Below, piece by piece: positions 1 to 10,939 of a stretch of 64,000 nt of DNA. Both the position numbers and the translations under genes were made by a program. Origin of the DNA: Ctena decussata (lineage: Eukaryota; Mollusca; Bivalvia; Lucinida; Lucinidae). How positions within the stretch are numbered: position 1 is the first letter of the stretch; each line of letters opens with the position of its first letter. The notes beneath the pieces were generated by a model, which was not told the origin of the DNA, ran no database searches, and saw only the letters and a program-made list of their open reading frames with translations. The DNA lies in the NCBI GenBank assembly GCA_963989385.1, contig OZ022503.1:92390638-92454637 (forward strand), read 5' to 3'.

Positions 1-91
1 TTGGAAACAAAGAATACACACATAAAGATTTCGTATAAGAGCAATTTCCAGCACCGGTTTCAGCAGTTCCAGTTCTTCAACCTAGTACCTT

Positions 92-158
92 CCCAGCGGG
101 CACATGATATCGAAATGACGTCAGTGCGATGTCGTTTCGACGTCATGTGCCTACTAGG
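92..158. repeat. Family D-like short palindrome
   Basis: The CAGCGGGCACATG end pairs with CATGTGCCTACTAGG, and the middle is an imperfect palindrome around GACGTCA/TGACGTC-like half-sites. It has the ends of family D (GGCACA...TGTGCC) but a different core. It probably is a small non-autonomous DNA element. Confidence 0.45.
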
Positions 159-230
159 TTATTGCTTAGTGATCCCAAAGGAAACATGCACTATGATGAA
201 GCACTCATTACATCCGTCACAAGGCACTTA

Positions 231-339
231 ACCCACTAGGCACACAACGTTGAACATACATTGAATCAACTTTGATTCAGTGTTATAACGTTGAATCAAC
301 GTTGATTCAATGTTTATTCAACATTGTATGCCTGCTGGG
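231..339. repeat. Family D palindromic element
   Basis: It starts CTAGGCACACAACGTTG and ends CATTGTATGCCTGCTGGG, with internal copies of GTTGAATCAACGTTGATT arranged as an inverted repeat. The same layout recurs at 17930, 19268, 42375 and 43335, so it is a dispersed miniature element of about 110 bp. Confidence 0.7.
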
Positions 340-469
340 AATTAAAACCAGCTGCCGTGAAGTCAAATAAACATCTATAACGCTTATCCTTTAAAACAAA
401 AAGAACATACAAAAGCAACAACCAGAGCATCGGTCTATGTATCTTATGAGCTAAGAATCCTCCATGCAA

Positions 470-790
470 CCGGAACAACTGAGTGTCAGATGAACCAAAG
501 CAGAACCAAGGCGAGGGTTGGTTGACTAAAATCCGGTTCCAGACCTCTAGTAATTTCTTTACTAGCCGTTCCTAGGCGGCACTTCTGATTTGATTCTTCT
601 TGGTTGTTTTATGTGTTGTTTGTTGCTGTGTCTGTTATTGATATATTGTTTGACGTTAAGACTAGACCGCTGACCACCTACATGGGAAATGGCTGCTCAC
701 ATGGCTTCCGCTGGTGATGTCTTTGATGGTGACTAATTTTGTGTTGTTGAGGCTTTATCCCACATGGTGTCTTGGGTGGGATCTGGGATT
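470..790 (+). repeat. Family H dispersed repeat, copy 1
   Basis: Blocks such as CAGAACCAAGGCGAGGGTTG, a diverged CCTAGGCGGCA, and CCACATGGTGTCTTGGGT recur in reverse orientation near 39690-39990, and partly near 40147-40260. No coding frame is evident. It is probably an old interspersed element of unknown class. Confidence 0.5.
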
Positions 791-1396
791 TAATTGTGTC
801 AGGTTCTGAGAATTTTCATACTTACTTTTGAACAGTACTCGCTTTTCAAAACTACAGGCATAAGCTCTATGGGCTTGGTGATCTAATGATGAAGTACGGG
901 GAACTTTTTTAAATCACTATAGCGCATTGACATTTTGAGATAAACCACCGTATAAATTCTATTAAACGCCCCAGTGGCGTCGCATTTTACGAAAGTTGTG
1001 GAGGGTTGCGCTATTTAGAGCATTAAGTAAGAGCATTGCAACTCTACTATTTATGTCTCTCTTCTCAGTAGGGATCAACAACGAGCATATTCTTTCAATT
1101 AAGAGTAGATTCCATGTCAAAAAGTACCTCATCCAGAGTAGCAAGCAGGAACTCATGCAAGTTAATATAACATTATTTTCGGAAAAGTGGCAGGGTGCGT
1201 TTATTAGAACAGAGGAGTTTATTAGGACTAATGCGGTATACTAGATTAGTCTAAAGGGGGGCTTGCTTCGGATCTACTCGTTACAAGCAGTCGCTGCAGC
1301 AGCGACCTCCTGATGTCAGTGGCTATCATCGTTCCCCGGCTTGATGGTGCCTGTATTAGCAGCGACCTCATAGGCGTCTCTTGCATGCTGCCTTCG

Positions 1397-1460
1397 GCAA
1401 TCGGAACACCGCTCGGACAATTCCGTGATTCACGGAATTGACCGAGCGTGCTCCGATTGC
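1397..1460. repeat. Strong 64-nt hairpin
   Basis: GCAATCGGA at the left pairs with TCCGATTGC at the right. Inside, GCTCGG pairs with CCGAGC and CAATTCCGTGA with TCACGGAATTG. The stem is nearly perfect with a tiny loop, which suggests the tip of a foldback element. It lies beside the SINE at 1505-1751. Confidence 0.6.
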
Positions 1461-1504
1461 TGTTAACGGCTGCCTTGTCTCGCAGGTTGCATCGGTTGGT
1501 TGGT

Positions 1505-1751
1505 TGATTTGATGCTTAACGCCCACGGTAAACAACTAAGGTCATTTTGGGACGGTCAGTTAACCTAACCACACTATTCCTGGGCAGGCTTAGACCTCCT
1601 TAGCGGTTAACCAGTACTAAGTGCACATACTTTCGCCAGTAACTGACAACTGCCCTTCTTGAATCAGCGGAAGCATGTGGCCAGACCGGGATTCGAACCC
1701 AGGACCTCTGACTTACGAGTCAGGTGCCCTACCGATTGCGCTACCCGGCCC
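1505..1751 (-). mobile_element. tRNA-derived SINE
   Basis: On the minus strand the 5' end (1750 down to 1679) folds like a tRNA. The acceptor arms GGCCGGG and TCTGGCC pair with G-U allowances, and a T-arm CTGGGTTCGAATCCCGG is intact. The D-stem has a mismatch and the anticodon stem-loop (around CTGACTCGTAAGTCAG) leaves a 6-nt loop, so a working tRNA is unlikely. The body down to about 1505 contains GTCAGTTACTGGCGAAAG and resembles the tails of mollusc tRNA-derived SINEs as I remember them. A scan might still call the head a tRNA-Thr-like gene. Confidence 0.6.
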
Positions 1752-1789
1752 GGCAGGTTGCATCGGAACAAGGATGGCTGTTGCCTGGT

Positions 1790-1880
1790 GAGACCTGCCC
1801 ATTACCTATCTTAAAAATTTTTTGAGGTTTAGCAGCACTAAAAAAGTTATATACGTGTACAAAAAATGCGCATCTGTTGC
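1790..1880 (+). repeat. Family L dispersed repeat, copy 1
   Basis: It shares GAGACCTG-CCAT, TTTAGCA-CA and ATGCGCATCTGTTGC, in the same order and spacing, with 54042-54129. No coding frame is evident. It abuts the tRNA-derived SINE. Confidence 0.45.
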
Positions 1881-2343
1881 TCTAGTACGTGCGGCATTGG
1901 TATTTTAGTAACAAGACAGCATAAACTGTCGAGGAGTTTTTAGCGCAGTCACATACTTTAATAATACGTTCAGGTTGAGTTAAGTAATTCTTGGTTAGCT
2001 TCCAGTCTATGTACCTCAATCTTATTAATAATTGTGATTTACATGTTTTAAAATATGCCGTTTAAATCAGACAGATAGACTTCTTGGCACGGTTCAGTTT
2101 TCAGGATCTTAATAAAATGCAACATTTTTAACAATAAATCTCACTTTCTTGTACTAAACACTTAGAAATAGATATTTCAGTCTGGAGATTCCGTAGTAAC
2201 GTCTTGCCCTGTATGTGAGTATGATAAAGGTGCAAGGGAGAAGTTTAACCTATTTATGCCTCGACTCTTCTGTCTTATAAATTGGACGCGTCCATTGATC
2301 ATTTTAGGGGTGCTGGTTGAGTTAAGATACCCATTTGTCTTAT

Positions 2344-2403
2344 GCAAATAGTGTAAACCCTGATCAGATGCTGCGGCGTCTGATCTGAGTCTGCACTGTT
2401 TGC
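2344..2403. repeat. Family E hairpin core
   Basis: GCAAATAGTGTAAACCCTGA at the left pairs with TCTGCACTGTTTGC at the right around a CAGATGC/GCGTCTG stem. Seven further copies lie in the window (5945, 8007, 16980, 17140, 20397, 27590, 47453). Confidence 0.6.
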
Positions 2404-2578
2404 CTATGTCCCTTTTATGGTACGCTAGGCATTATTGGGTGAAATAAAATGAGATTCTTCTGTGCATGAAGAGTGCGGGGTGGTAGTTTTGTCAAAATGC
2501 ATGCAACATTAGCAGTTGTCATAAATGAATAGTTTCTGGTTTTGTCATTTGTATCTTTTTCCTGGCTTTGAAGCACTG

Positions 2579-2580
<2 letters not shown>

Positions 2581-2628
<48 letters not shown>
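2581..2628. repeat. (CT)n microsatellite
   Basis: An uninterrupted run of CT dinucleotides. The open frame across its complement (poly Arg-Glu) is an artefact of the repeat. Confidence 0.95.
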
Positions 2629-2629
<1 letters not shown>

Positions 2630-2631
<2 letters not shown>

Positions 2632-4444
2632 CATTCCTTGACATTAATGCGAAAATTCAATTTGTACCATATCACGCAGTAAAATATGAACAAACTGAAA
2701 TCGTATCTTTTTACAATTGTACGTTTATACTATTATCTCAGGTTCATGCAAAATTTCAGTATTATTTACAGTGGGAGGTTCAAGGTTGTTTCTTTATCTA
2801 CATATGCTTTGTTAATTACACATGACAGGAAACAATTAAAAATCAATTATATTACGTAATTAGCACTTTTACTTTTCATGGGAATGATTGGAATACATAT
2901 CAGTTGCATTTCCTGTGGAGTCTGAAAGATCAATTTCGCTTCCTGTGTTTCAGATCAAATATCATTTGTGAGACGAACGCGAGAAAAAATAGACACTTAT
3001 TTTACAGTGTGGATGATCACGTGGTTTTTTCACGTCACGCGAGATGCTGTGAATTAAAGTATTTCCGAATGCCACCCTATAGAATAGAGCGCAGACCTTG
3101 CATACTCTTAAGTACTTTATTCTTGTTATACTTAGATTTTTTAAAGTGTTCATGTTTAATCCTCCCCCATTTGTTAAAGTAGGTACATGTACAATATTCA
3201 CGGAGATCTTGAGTACCTAGGCCTACTTCGGATTAAATACAAAAGCAATGAAACCCTCGATAAAATCATGAATAATGTCTGGAAGCACATATGATTATAC
3301 ACCCTCTGAGCTTTATTTCGAAAGAATGCATACGAAATTGTTAAAAATAAAAATGAATGAATAAATACAAAACTTGATTTTCTGACTCTTCCCATTTAAA
3401 CTGACTTAAGAAAATGACGAAAGAAAGCATGTGATTGCACACCTAGCATATGCTCCATTGTAAGCAAACAAAAGCGCATTCTGCGGTACTGTGGGAGTAC
3501 TGAACTGATATTAATATCGGATAAATACTCAACTGTGCTTTACTGTCAGCAGTATTTGAAGGAATACTCTGCTTCTTCAGCCTATCGATAAACTTTTTCA
3601 TCCCAATCCGTTTCTTTCAAACTATTGAAAACTCGTACTGTATTCCATGTGTATAATGACTCCGTCAGTGATAAACGCAGCTCTATTGTAGAAACTTAGA
3701 AATGTAAAATACCTCAGAGCATCATATTATACATTGTACTTCCGGCTAAATTCCCACCCCGAGCAGCTGCTCACTTACCTTTCACGTGTATTATCTTAAA
3801 TTTACTGCTATTCTCTTTTCCCATCTTGGTAATGTTGGTGGGATGTGTTTGATTTTATCAGTCTCTGCGTAGTTTATATCTTTTTTAGCTGCATTCAACG
3901 TACATCCCTCCCTTGTTTCGTAGCATTGTATATTCACAACCTAGCGTCACAATGTAACTTTTTTTCTTCATTGAGTTGCTTGGATTTTGATAAAACGATT
4001 AAATGCTGAAAACTATTTCTGGCTGCTATATATAAATAGTATGTGACTTTTTATCCGTATTCAGTGTATTATTTTATTGCTTGGAAACAATCCCAACAGG
4101 CAGTAGTGTTGTTTTCAAGTTTTTAGCGTACAAATATGCTTCTTTTAGAGAATTCACCTGTCAGCATTTAGCCTGACACCTGTCAGGTAAACATTAAATC
4201 TATTTAACAGTTCTTTGTATTTTCTTTCCAAAATCTCAGAGGGTTCATGTCAAAACTTATTGCACCGGCTTACAATGAGGTGACTCAAAGACATTGGTGA
4301 AATTAATGTTCTATTTATCTATTTGTCTATTTATTTTCATTTTTATTGATTTACTTATTGTATTGTATTGTTTTGTTGTTGTATATCACGATTGTTTAGT
4401 TTGGTGGTTGGTGGTATTATGATTCAATAACAGGATAACAAATC
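2630..4444. other. No recognisable gene or repeat
   Basis: AT-rich sequence. I found no splice-flanked coding segment, RNA gene or clear inverted repeat here. The short open frames have no family-like composition. Confidence 0.5.
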
Positions 4445-4469
4445 GGGGGGGGGGGGGGGGGGGGGGGGG
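4445..4469. repeat. Poly-G tract
   Basis: 25 consecutive G residues in AT-rich DNA. The true length may differ because such tracts are error-prone in assembly. Confidence 0.9.
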
Positions 4470-4769
4470 TAATTTAATTGGTTTCTTGGTTTTAAATTTT
4501 CAATAAAATGTTATGTCCAGAATTTGTACATAGCACTATTGGAAGCGTACTCCCACTGTAACCTACTCACTTTAGCACATAGCTGTCCCAGCTTTCTGAC
4601 GCACTTGCTGTAATAATAGAAGTAACTGTTTTGGTTGTCAAAACTTCCAGCTGTCTACGAACTAACAATCGAGGGCGCTGCTTCTCTCTACTAGCTTAAT
4701 GACACTGTGAAATAAGTTTTATTGCCGCCTGTGAAGTTCAGCCTCAACTGGAAGTTCAACAAGAAGCCT

Positions 4770-5411
4770 ATTCTATTCTATTCTATCCCATTACCTTGCT
4801 AGGTCGTTGGGGCACCACAAATGACTTCGAAACAATCCCCTTCCACCTTGCCCTGTTTTCAACTGCCCTAGTTGAGCTGGCAAAATCCATCCCTGTCCAC
4901 TCTTTAATATTGTATTCCCACCTCTTCTTCTGTCTACCTCTTCTTCTTTTTCCTTTCACTGTGCCCTGTAGCAATGAATTGTCTTTGCTAAACCAGAAGA
5001 CCTTGAAACATGGCTAAACCACCGTAGTGTCTGTTTCATGACCAGCGTCAGGAGTTCATCATATTCTCCAGTGGCTGCTTGGATCTTTCTGCGAACCTCC
5101 TTATTAGTTATATGGTCCTTGTACGTAATGTTCAGTAACTTCGGTAGTGTCTCATCTCAAAGGCCTGCGTTCTTTTCTCTAACACTGCTGTCTAAGTCCA
5201 CGATTCACAGGCATACAGAAATATGGAAATGACAAGAGAGCGCATAAGTTTCATCTTTGATCCAAGAGACATGTTGTTATCTCTCCAAATCGGTTTCAGC
5301 TTGGTAAGAGCTGAAGTGGCTTGTGCAATCTTTGAGAGAACCTGCTGTTTTGAGCCATCATCTGAGACAACTGCTCCAAGGTATTTGAAGCTTGTTGTTC
5401 TGCCCTTTTAC
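4770..5411 (-). mobile_element. 5'-truncated non-LTR retrotransposon (RTE-like), degenerate
   Basis: Reading the minus strand from about 5411 gives a broken frame with SFKYLGAVVSDDGSK, KMKLMRSLVISIFLYACESW and, after frameshifts and stops, GRQKKRW and PQRPSKVMG. This is the end of the reverse-transcriptase ORF of a LINE and its short C-terminal tail. It ends in a repeated GAATA tail. A 10-bp direct repeat CAAGAAGCCT sits at 4760-4769 and 5412-5421, where a target-site duplication would be. It shares its 3' half with the copy at 7214-7705. The class is inferred from recalled similarity to mollusc endonuclease/reverse transcriptase proteins. It cannot be active. Confidence 0.75.
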
Positions 5412-5944
5412 CAAGAAGCCTAAATACTGCAAATGATCATGTCCTTTGTGGCAAAGGTAAACTTGAGCAGAAGAACCAGCTTGGAACGATCAATACCGAG
5501 ACCACTGGTGGCTAAAGGTAATTCACTTTCTCGTTTTTATGGCATTTTTACAACGGGAAACAACTTTCGTGATTTCTTAATAACTTCCTAAACTGATATG
5601 GTCCAATCAAAACAGGGGACCACTCCTACAGGAAAGAATTCAAATATAGATGAAAAAAAGGCAAGAATCTGCTCCTAGGTGAGCGGAGTTTCTTTAAGAG
5701 TTGAAAACCACTGAAGCGGCAGACAAAATTAAAAAAGATAGATTTGCTTCTTCTAAAAATGTACCCTTCACTCTAACTCGAGTTTATGCATAAGCATCCC
5801 TGCTCTTAATTCTGACGCGGATCAAATTGACCAGTTTTATATGTATTGCCTGTCAAAATAGGGTTATAAATAAACTTTAAGATAAACTTCGTAAATTTTA
5901 ACCCATTTAAGGCCTATACATAGTGTTACATAATAGGAACATTG

Positions 5945-6010
5945 GCAAACAGTGCAGGCTCAGATCAGACGCTGCAAAACCAATGTCTGGTCAGGGTCTA
6001 CACTATTTGC
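5945..6010. repeat. Family E hairpin core
   Basis: GCAAACAGTGCAGGCTCAGA pairs with TCAGGGTCTACACTATTTGC. It lies 80 bp upstream of a family A element. Confidence 0.55.
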
Positions 6011-6090
6011 ATGAGATGAATGAGTATCTATCTCGACTCCTATTGGAAAAATGGACAACAGAGTCCTCCAAGTATAAATGATGCATAAAG

Positions 6091-6330
6091 TAGCCGCGAC
6101 ACGAAAAAACACAACAAAGTGGTTGTGTGCCAAGTGCAGACTCAGATCAGCCTGGGCATCCGCAAAATCAGATCAGACTCTTCGCTTAGCCCTTGAAGGG
6201 TAGCTATAAGGATCTAAGCTGCCTCCATGCGGACAGCGAAGACTCTCATCAGACTGGGCGGATGCCCAGGCTGATCTGAGCCTGCGCTAGGCGCACAACT
6301 ACTTTGTTGGTTTTGTCGTGTCGCAGCTCA
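6091..6330 (-). mobile_element. Family A palindromic element, copy 1
   Basis: The ends TAGCCGCGACACGA and TCGTGTCGCAGCTCA are inverted. Inner stems CTCAGATCAGCCTGGGCATCC and GGATGCCCAGGCTGATCTGAG pair over most of the 240 bp. The asymmetric centre (TAGCTA...GCGGACAGCG) gives the orientation. No open frame, so it must be moved by an enzyme encoded elsewhere. Confidence 0.8.
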
Positions 6331-7203
6331 TTAATGAGTTCAATAATCGCACTGAACTCAGTACTGCACGATGCTGGCAGTGGTAGACACTATTTTTCAA
6401 CTCTCATTAACATGTCTGTTTTATTATTAATATGATTTTTATTTTCTTCACATTAATCATAATTTTCTGGAATCATTGAGAGTGTCTGCTACAGTTTAAT
6501 AAACATTTAACTGCTATTTCAATTAAAAATACTTAAATAGCAGATCTGAAGCACCCAACGAACTTAGAATGTCTTAGTTGAAAATCAATAAAAATAGCTT
6601 AATTCCCAAATGTCAGAAAATTCCCACCATTATGTGAATTAATGAATGAAAGGATAACTTCCAGACTTTTTATCAGCACGTTACAACCGCGCTATTTTCT
6701 CCCTACATATTCTGTATAGTCTATTTTGAAACTTTCTTCATATACAATCATTGTTTGTTTGCGTTCTTGCCTGTTGTTTTGCCAGGCAAAGCTCGCTTGT
6801 GGCCCAAATTAACCTTACCTGGCACCAAACCCAGTGACGTACTTAACTGCAAGTCTTGTCCAGCACATTTATTAGTATTATCATACTTGTCAGACCATTT
6901 TTTTATTTTTTTTATTTTTCATTTCAAGAGCAGTTAGTATGCCAGAAGTCATCCGGTATACAAATTACTAAAACACCAGCTTTGTCATCTTGACCTTCTC
7001 AGGGTCAGTGTATACACGCAATCTTCTCGCCTTGGTTTTACCATTTAATATGATGTTATATTGAAATCTTCATGACATTAAGCTGAATGAGTAGAATTTC
7101 AAGGAAAGCAACTGTGCCATCTTCTTTTTCCACCTTTTCAATAGGGGCCAAAACTTAAAAAAAAAATGCTACCCTATGACGTAATTATACATTTACCGAT
7201 CTG
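6331..7203. other. No recognisable gene
   Basis: AT-rich sequence with T-rich runs near 6900. I see no coding or repeat structure I can support. Confidence 0.45.
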
Positions 7204-7213
7204 TAACCATCAG

Positions 7214-7705
7214 GTGAAACTTATGCGCTCCGTTGTCATTTCCATATTTCTGTATGCCTGTGACTCGTGGACCTTGACAGCGGTGTTAGAGAAAACAACG
7301 CAGGCCTTTGATATGAGATGCTATCGAAGGTTACTGAACATTTCGTACAAGGACCATATAACCAATGGGGAGGTTCGCAGGAAGATCAAAGCAGCCATTG
7401 GAGAATATGATGAACTCCTGACGCTGGTCAAGAAACGGAAACTAAGGTGGTTTGGCCACGTCTCAATGCCTTCTGGTTTAGCAAAGACGATTCTTCAGGG
7501 CACAGTGAAAGGAAAAAGAAAACGAGGTAGACAGAAGAAGAGGTGGGAAGACAATATTAAGGAGTGGACAGGAATGGATTTTGCCAGCTCAACTAGGGCA
7601 GCTGAAGACAGGACAAGGTGAACATGGATTGTTTCGAAGTCATCTGTGGTGCCCCAACGACCTAATAAGGTTATGGGAAAGAATAGAATAGAAATAGAAT
7701 AGAAA
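7214..7705 (+). mobile_element. 5'-truncated non-LTR retrotransposon with target-site duplication
   Basis: The copy carries an open frame of about 135 codons in its first 410 bp. It encodes KLMRSVVISIFLYACDSW, MRCYRRLLNISYKDHI, LRWFGHV, GRQKKRWEDNIKEWTGMD and ASSTRAAEDRTR, the C-terminal part of a LINE reverse-transcriptase protein. A (GAATA)n-type tail follows at about 7681-7705. The 10-bp TAACCATCAG flanks it exactly (7204-7213 and 7706-7715), marking a target-primed insertion that was truncated on arrival. The finger/palm catalytic core is absent, so it is dead on arrival. The intact frame implies a fairly recent insertion. Confidence 0.85.
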
Positions 7706-8006
7706 TAACCATCAGATACGATAGGACATGAGGAGCGCAAAACAGGCAAGTCGGTATGTGCCACAACCGAGATTTCATACTAACAAACATACTTGGGCAG
7801 TGTGATTAAGGGTTTTGTTACCTGCGTTGTATATTTTGTATGTGCAAGAAACATAGTACGCTATCATGTATCAATTTTTTAGTTCTAAGTAGATTCTTTT
7901 ATCCTTACAAATTAGATGAGTCCAATAATTATTTGAGGAGTGTCTGATGAATTTATCTTTTATCACTTTTCTATAAACTGTTTATACAAATTGCTGTCAA
8001 TTTTAT

Positions 8007-8053
8007 GCAAATAGTGCAGTCTGCGGCGTGTGATATGGGTCTGCACTGTTTGC
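8007..8053. repeat. Family E hairpin core, shortened
   Basis: GCAAATAGTGCAGTCTGCGG and GGGTCTGCACTGTTTGC are the arms. Most of the central stem is lost. Confidence 0.45.
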
Positions 8054-8136
8054 TTAGTTCTCATGTATGGGACGCTCAAGGCTTTAAGGGCTTGGAGGCA
8101 TAAACTGTTAAGTACAAATGCACAGGGTAGATATCG

Positions 8137-8240
8137 TGGATAGATTTATTATCAGTAAGATTTCAATACAATTTCATACATTTTATGGATAGATTTATTA
8201 GCAGTAAGATTTCAATACAATTTCATTCATTTTATGCTTT
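8137..8240. repeat. 51-52 bp tandem duplication
   Basis: The unit beginning GGATAGATTTATTA and ending near CATTTTAT occurs twice in a row with few differences. Confidence 0.75.
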
Positions 8241-8309
8241 TTATAGACAATCATTTTACCTCTTTCCGCAATACATATTTAACCGCGTTTTGTTTTTATT
8301 TTTATAACT

Positions 8310-8540
8310 TAAAGGTGAATAGATATCAACTCTGCCATTTTCATTTCTATCTCCCTTCTCTGTGTGGATCAACTCATAAAGAAAAGAATTTGCTCTTCTA
8401 GAAGCAAATTCTTTCTTTTACGAGTAAACCGCCATTTGGAATGGTTTCATTTATCAAACAAACAAAAGCAAAGAGAAAGTCACAAAAGCTGCTCCCCCTT
8501 TTAACTATAGCGGGAAAATCTGGTTGTGTACCCTTCACCT
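8310..8540 (+). repeat. Family G old repeat, copy
   Basis: Segments TCTGCCATTTTC, ATCTCCCTTCTC and the hairpin AAGAATTTGCTC/GAAGCAAATTCTT resemble parts of the CAGGGGAAGCAA-type repeats at 18570, 46010, 47614, 49737, 61790 and 62117. Weakly conserved. Confidence 0.35.
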
Positions 8541-8572
8541 TAAATGATCTATAACATGAGAAATATGCGCTT

Positions 8573-8740
8573 AGAGCAAATGCGAACCATGGAGACTTTG
8601 ATTAGCCTAAGCAGCCGCACAGTCTTCACTATACCCCCCTTTTGACTTCCTAAGGATCTACAGATTTTATGCCAATAGAAAGAAGATTTGTCAGACTAAG
8701 CATCCGGGATGCCTAGGCTGATCAGAATCGTCATGATTTG
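8573..8740. repeat. Degenerate family A-like palindrome
   Basis: The fragments AGTCTTCACTAT and GCATCCGGGATGCCTAGGCTGATCAGA, cut here into TGCCTAGGCTGATCAGA, look like decayed family A stems, but the outer ends are not recognisable. Confidence 0.3.
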
Positions 8741-9407
8741 TTCATAGAACAAGGCAGTCTTTTTCCTTTAACAGCTAAAAATGATAATAAAAATAAAAAT
8801 AAAAAATGAAAAAAAAAATGATAATGCTCTCTTCTTCAGAACTTCTTGGTTTGATTTGCCTCTTTATACCTGGAAACAAAAGAAAGGAAAGAAAGATAGA
8901 TAGAATGAGAGACAGTTAGAAGAACAGAGATTCTGGAAAATGAGCTGTATCATAAGATCACATGAAAAAGATCAAGAATCTGGATGGTGTTATGAGACAT
9001 TTTATATATTTCGATCTTTTATCAGCCCGTGGTCTCTCACAGTTAGCTGATAGTAAACTGAATCTCCGACCATCCCGATTTTGGATTTAGGAATTTTGCA
9101 TCACGAAGTAGTACAATAAGCGCTTTAGGTTATGGAATATACCGTTTCTAAATAAGTAAAACCGTTTCAAAACAAAGTCAAAGAAAGCTAGAAAGCTTTC
9201 AAGAACTATCAGCTAACTGTGAATCATTGCCTCGCAAACGCACTTTCCATGACGCCATTTCGTCAGCTGAGAAACTCAACCTTACAATATACAAGATGGG
9301 CAATACTCATGCCTGCCTTAGGATCGGGCAACCAGATCAGCACCAACTATCTGCAGATCCCAGAAAATCTAACTTATGAAACTACTTAAGTAAAGTCTGA
9401 TCAGATT

Positions 9408-9548
9408 TCATGGTTGTGTTGGTTGAGCTAACTTGTTGCCTTTCACTCTTGCCTCAAGCAGTTTTTCATGGCGAACTTCAGTTACTCTCATCAGCAAATT
9501 CTGCACTTGGGTGCGTTCTGTCAAATTCATGAGTAAGCGCTTTTGAGC
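9408..9548 (-). CDS. Unrecognised single-pass membrane protein, exon 4 (last)
   Basis: Encodes residues 206-251 and the stop codon. The peptide is charged and helix-like (RLLMNLTERTQVQNLLMRV, then VRHEKLLEARVKG) and ends KLAQPTQP. A good acceptor precedes it: a T-rich tract then GCCTGCAGAG. The AG pair is doubled. Only the second AG joins in phase to exon 3 (GAG then GCT); the first would give a stop after eight codons. N213-L-T is a possible glycosylation site if this end is extracellular. No obvious poly(A) signal was found close downstream. Confidence 0.6.
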   Translation of the reverse strand, partial: AQKRLLMNLTERTQVQNLLMRVTEVRHEKLLEARVKGNKLAQPTQP

Positions 9549-9960
9549 CTCTGCAGGCAAACAACATCAAAAGTATATTTCTGTACTTGCAGGTAATTGT
9601 ACAATAAAGCAAATAAGTACAAAGGCGTAATCTAATAGTAAACATTAGAACAAATGAGACCAAAAATGCCTTTTGAAAAAAATAGACTAAATTTACCAAG
9701 GCACAGTGTACGAAAAGGTGTCAGTAAGCAAAAGAAAAACTTTAACAAGCAAAAGACTAAGTTTGTGCAGTCCTACACAAGGCGTCAATCTAAGCAGATT
9801 ACTTTCTTCTCTGAAAGATAATTAAAGTGCTTGAATATCTACGCAGCTGACCATTCCGATCTTGGCAGCCGCCGTCGTGTTTTTTTCTGAAGCTGAGCTG
9901 CTGCCATGCCGGTACATATAGTGCAGAACAAAGAAAAGATGATCCTTTTTACAGGGTCTG

Positions 9961-10096
9961 AGGTTATAAAACTTTAGAATAATCTCAAACTCAAAATAAA
10001 GCACACTGATTGGCTGCTTCCGAGCATGTGCGCGGAAGCAGCCAATCAGTGTGCTTTATTTTGAGTTTGAGAATGTACTCAAGTTTTATAACCTCT
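9961..10096. mobile_element. Family B palindromic element, copy 1
   Basis: The ends AGGTTATAAAACTT and AAGTTTTATAACCT are inverted. The inner 40-bp stem (CTCAAACTCAAAATAAAGCA onward through GATTGGCTGCTTCCG) is almost perfectly repeated in reverse. It is nearly identical in its core to 45778-45915. It sits in the last intron of the minus-strand gene. Confidence 0.8.
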
Positions 10097-10632
10097 GGGC
10101 AAGTTTGTCTGCATTGTTTGTGAAAGAAGATTATGATTAGGCATCGCATCTCAAGCCGCCTAATCAAACTTTTTGCTGTTGGTATCAATAATATGTGGGC
10201 CCTGAGGAATAAATGTATTGAAGAGCGTAGATTCTGGGCCGCCAGTATTTGCCAATGTCCGCATGCACAAGGTACCTCTTCGTTGGCAGACTTCAAATAT
10301 AAACAATGTAAATGAACATAGAAATGCAATGAACCCATCTAGAACCTTTCAGTATTTTTGTTTAGTGATGTTTATTGTTTCTATATTGCTGTGGTAATGT
10401 TAGACATTGTGGTGCTGGATTCTGCCAAGCCAGAAAATGTTTTACATATCCTGGAAATTCATTGTGACTGCGATTGCACGTGAATAGAGAAGACAGAAAT
10501 TATTGTCAGATTTTATCTTCAGGTTTTTCTCCTTTCCTGTTAGATTTAACATGACTGGTACTATGTATAAAGATCTTTGTTTTTTAGAAAACTTAAGCTT
10601 CATCGAAAATATATTCCTACCTTGTAAGCATA

Positions 10633-10636
<4 letters not shown>

Positions 10637-10667
<31 letters not shown>
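10637..10667. repeat. Poly-T tract
   Basis: 31 T residues, followed by a shorter T run. It could be a reversed poly(A) tail of a retroposon, but no flanking element is recognised. Confidence 0.85.
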
Positions 10668-10669
<2 letters not shown>

Positions 10670-10804
10670 TTTTTTTTTAACAATGGCTTAATGGCAACCC
10701 ATGGCAGACTGCTGTTCCCTGTACGTTCTGGATCTACACTGTGTTCAGGCACAATTTGTTACAATATGTTGGGCTATAATTGTACTATACATGTATTTTG
10801 TTAC

Positions 10805-10939
10805 CTCGTCGTTCACATTTGGTTTGGGGAAAACTGTATCCATAATCTCTGAGACAACCGTCTCTGCTCCCCCATAACATCTAATAGTACATTCTGATGT
10901 CTGCTCTGCTACGCTGGAAGACGGCGCTGTCAAAAATGC
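10805..10939 (-). CDS. Unrecognised single-pass membrane protein, exon 3
   Basis: A 135-bp exon, phase 0 at both ends, encodes residues 161-205 just after the membrane segment: AFLTAPSSSVAEQTSE, then CTIRCYGGAETVVSEIMDTV and FPKPNVNDE. It is bounded by an acceptor (ATTATTTTCAG) and a donor (GAG/GTAACA). Two cysteines, C177 and C181, are the only ones on this side of the membrane and could pair with each other or with a partner protein. Confidence 0.65.

Noticed and set aside
1679..1750. tRNA gene (Thr-like) on the minus strand
   Set aside because: The D-stem mismatch, a 6-nt anticodon loop and an attached SINE-like body make a SINE head more likely than a working tRNA.
2415..2693. Coding frame with poly Arg-Glu
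   Set aside because: Translation of the (CT)n microsatellite. The same applies at 40807-41040 and 23576-23779.
9991..10338. 115-residue frame on the minus strand as an exon of the unknown gene
   Set aside because: Half of it is the family B palindrome. The part near GAAGAG/GTACCT could be a small phase-0 exon but has no needed place, because exons 3 and 4 already join in phase.
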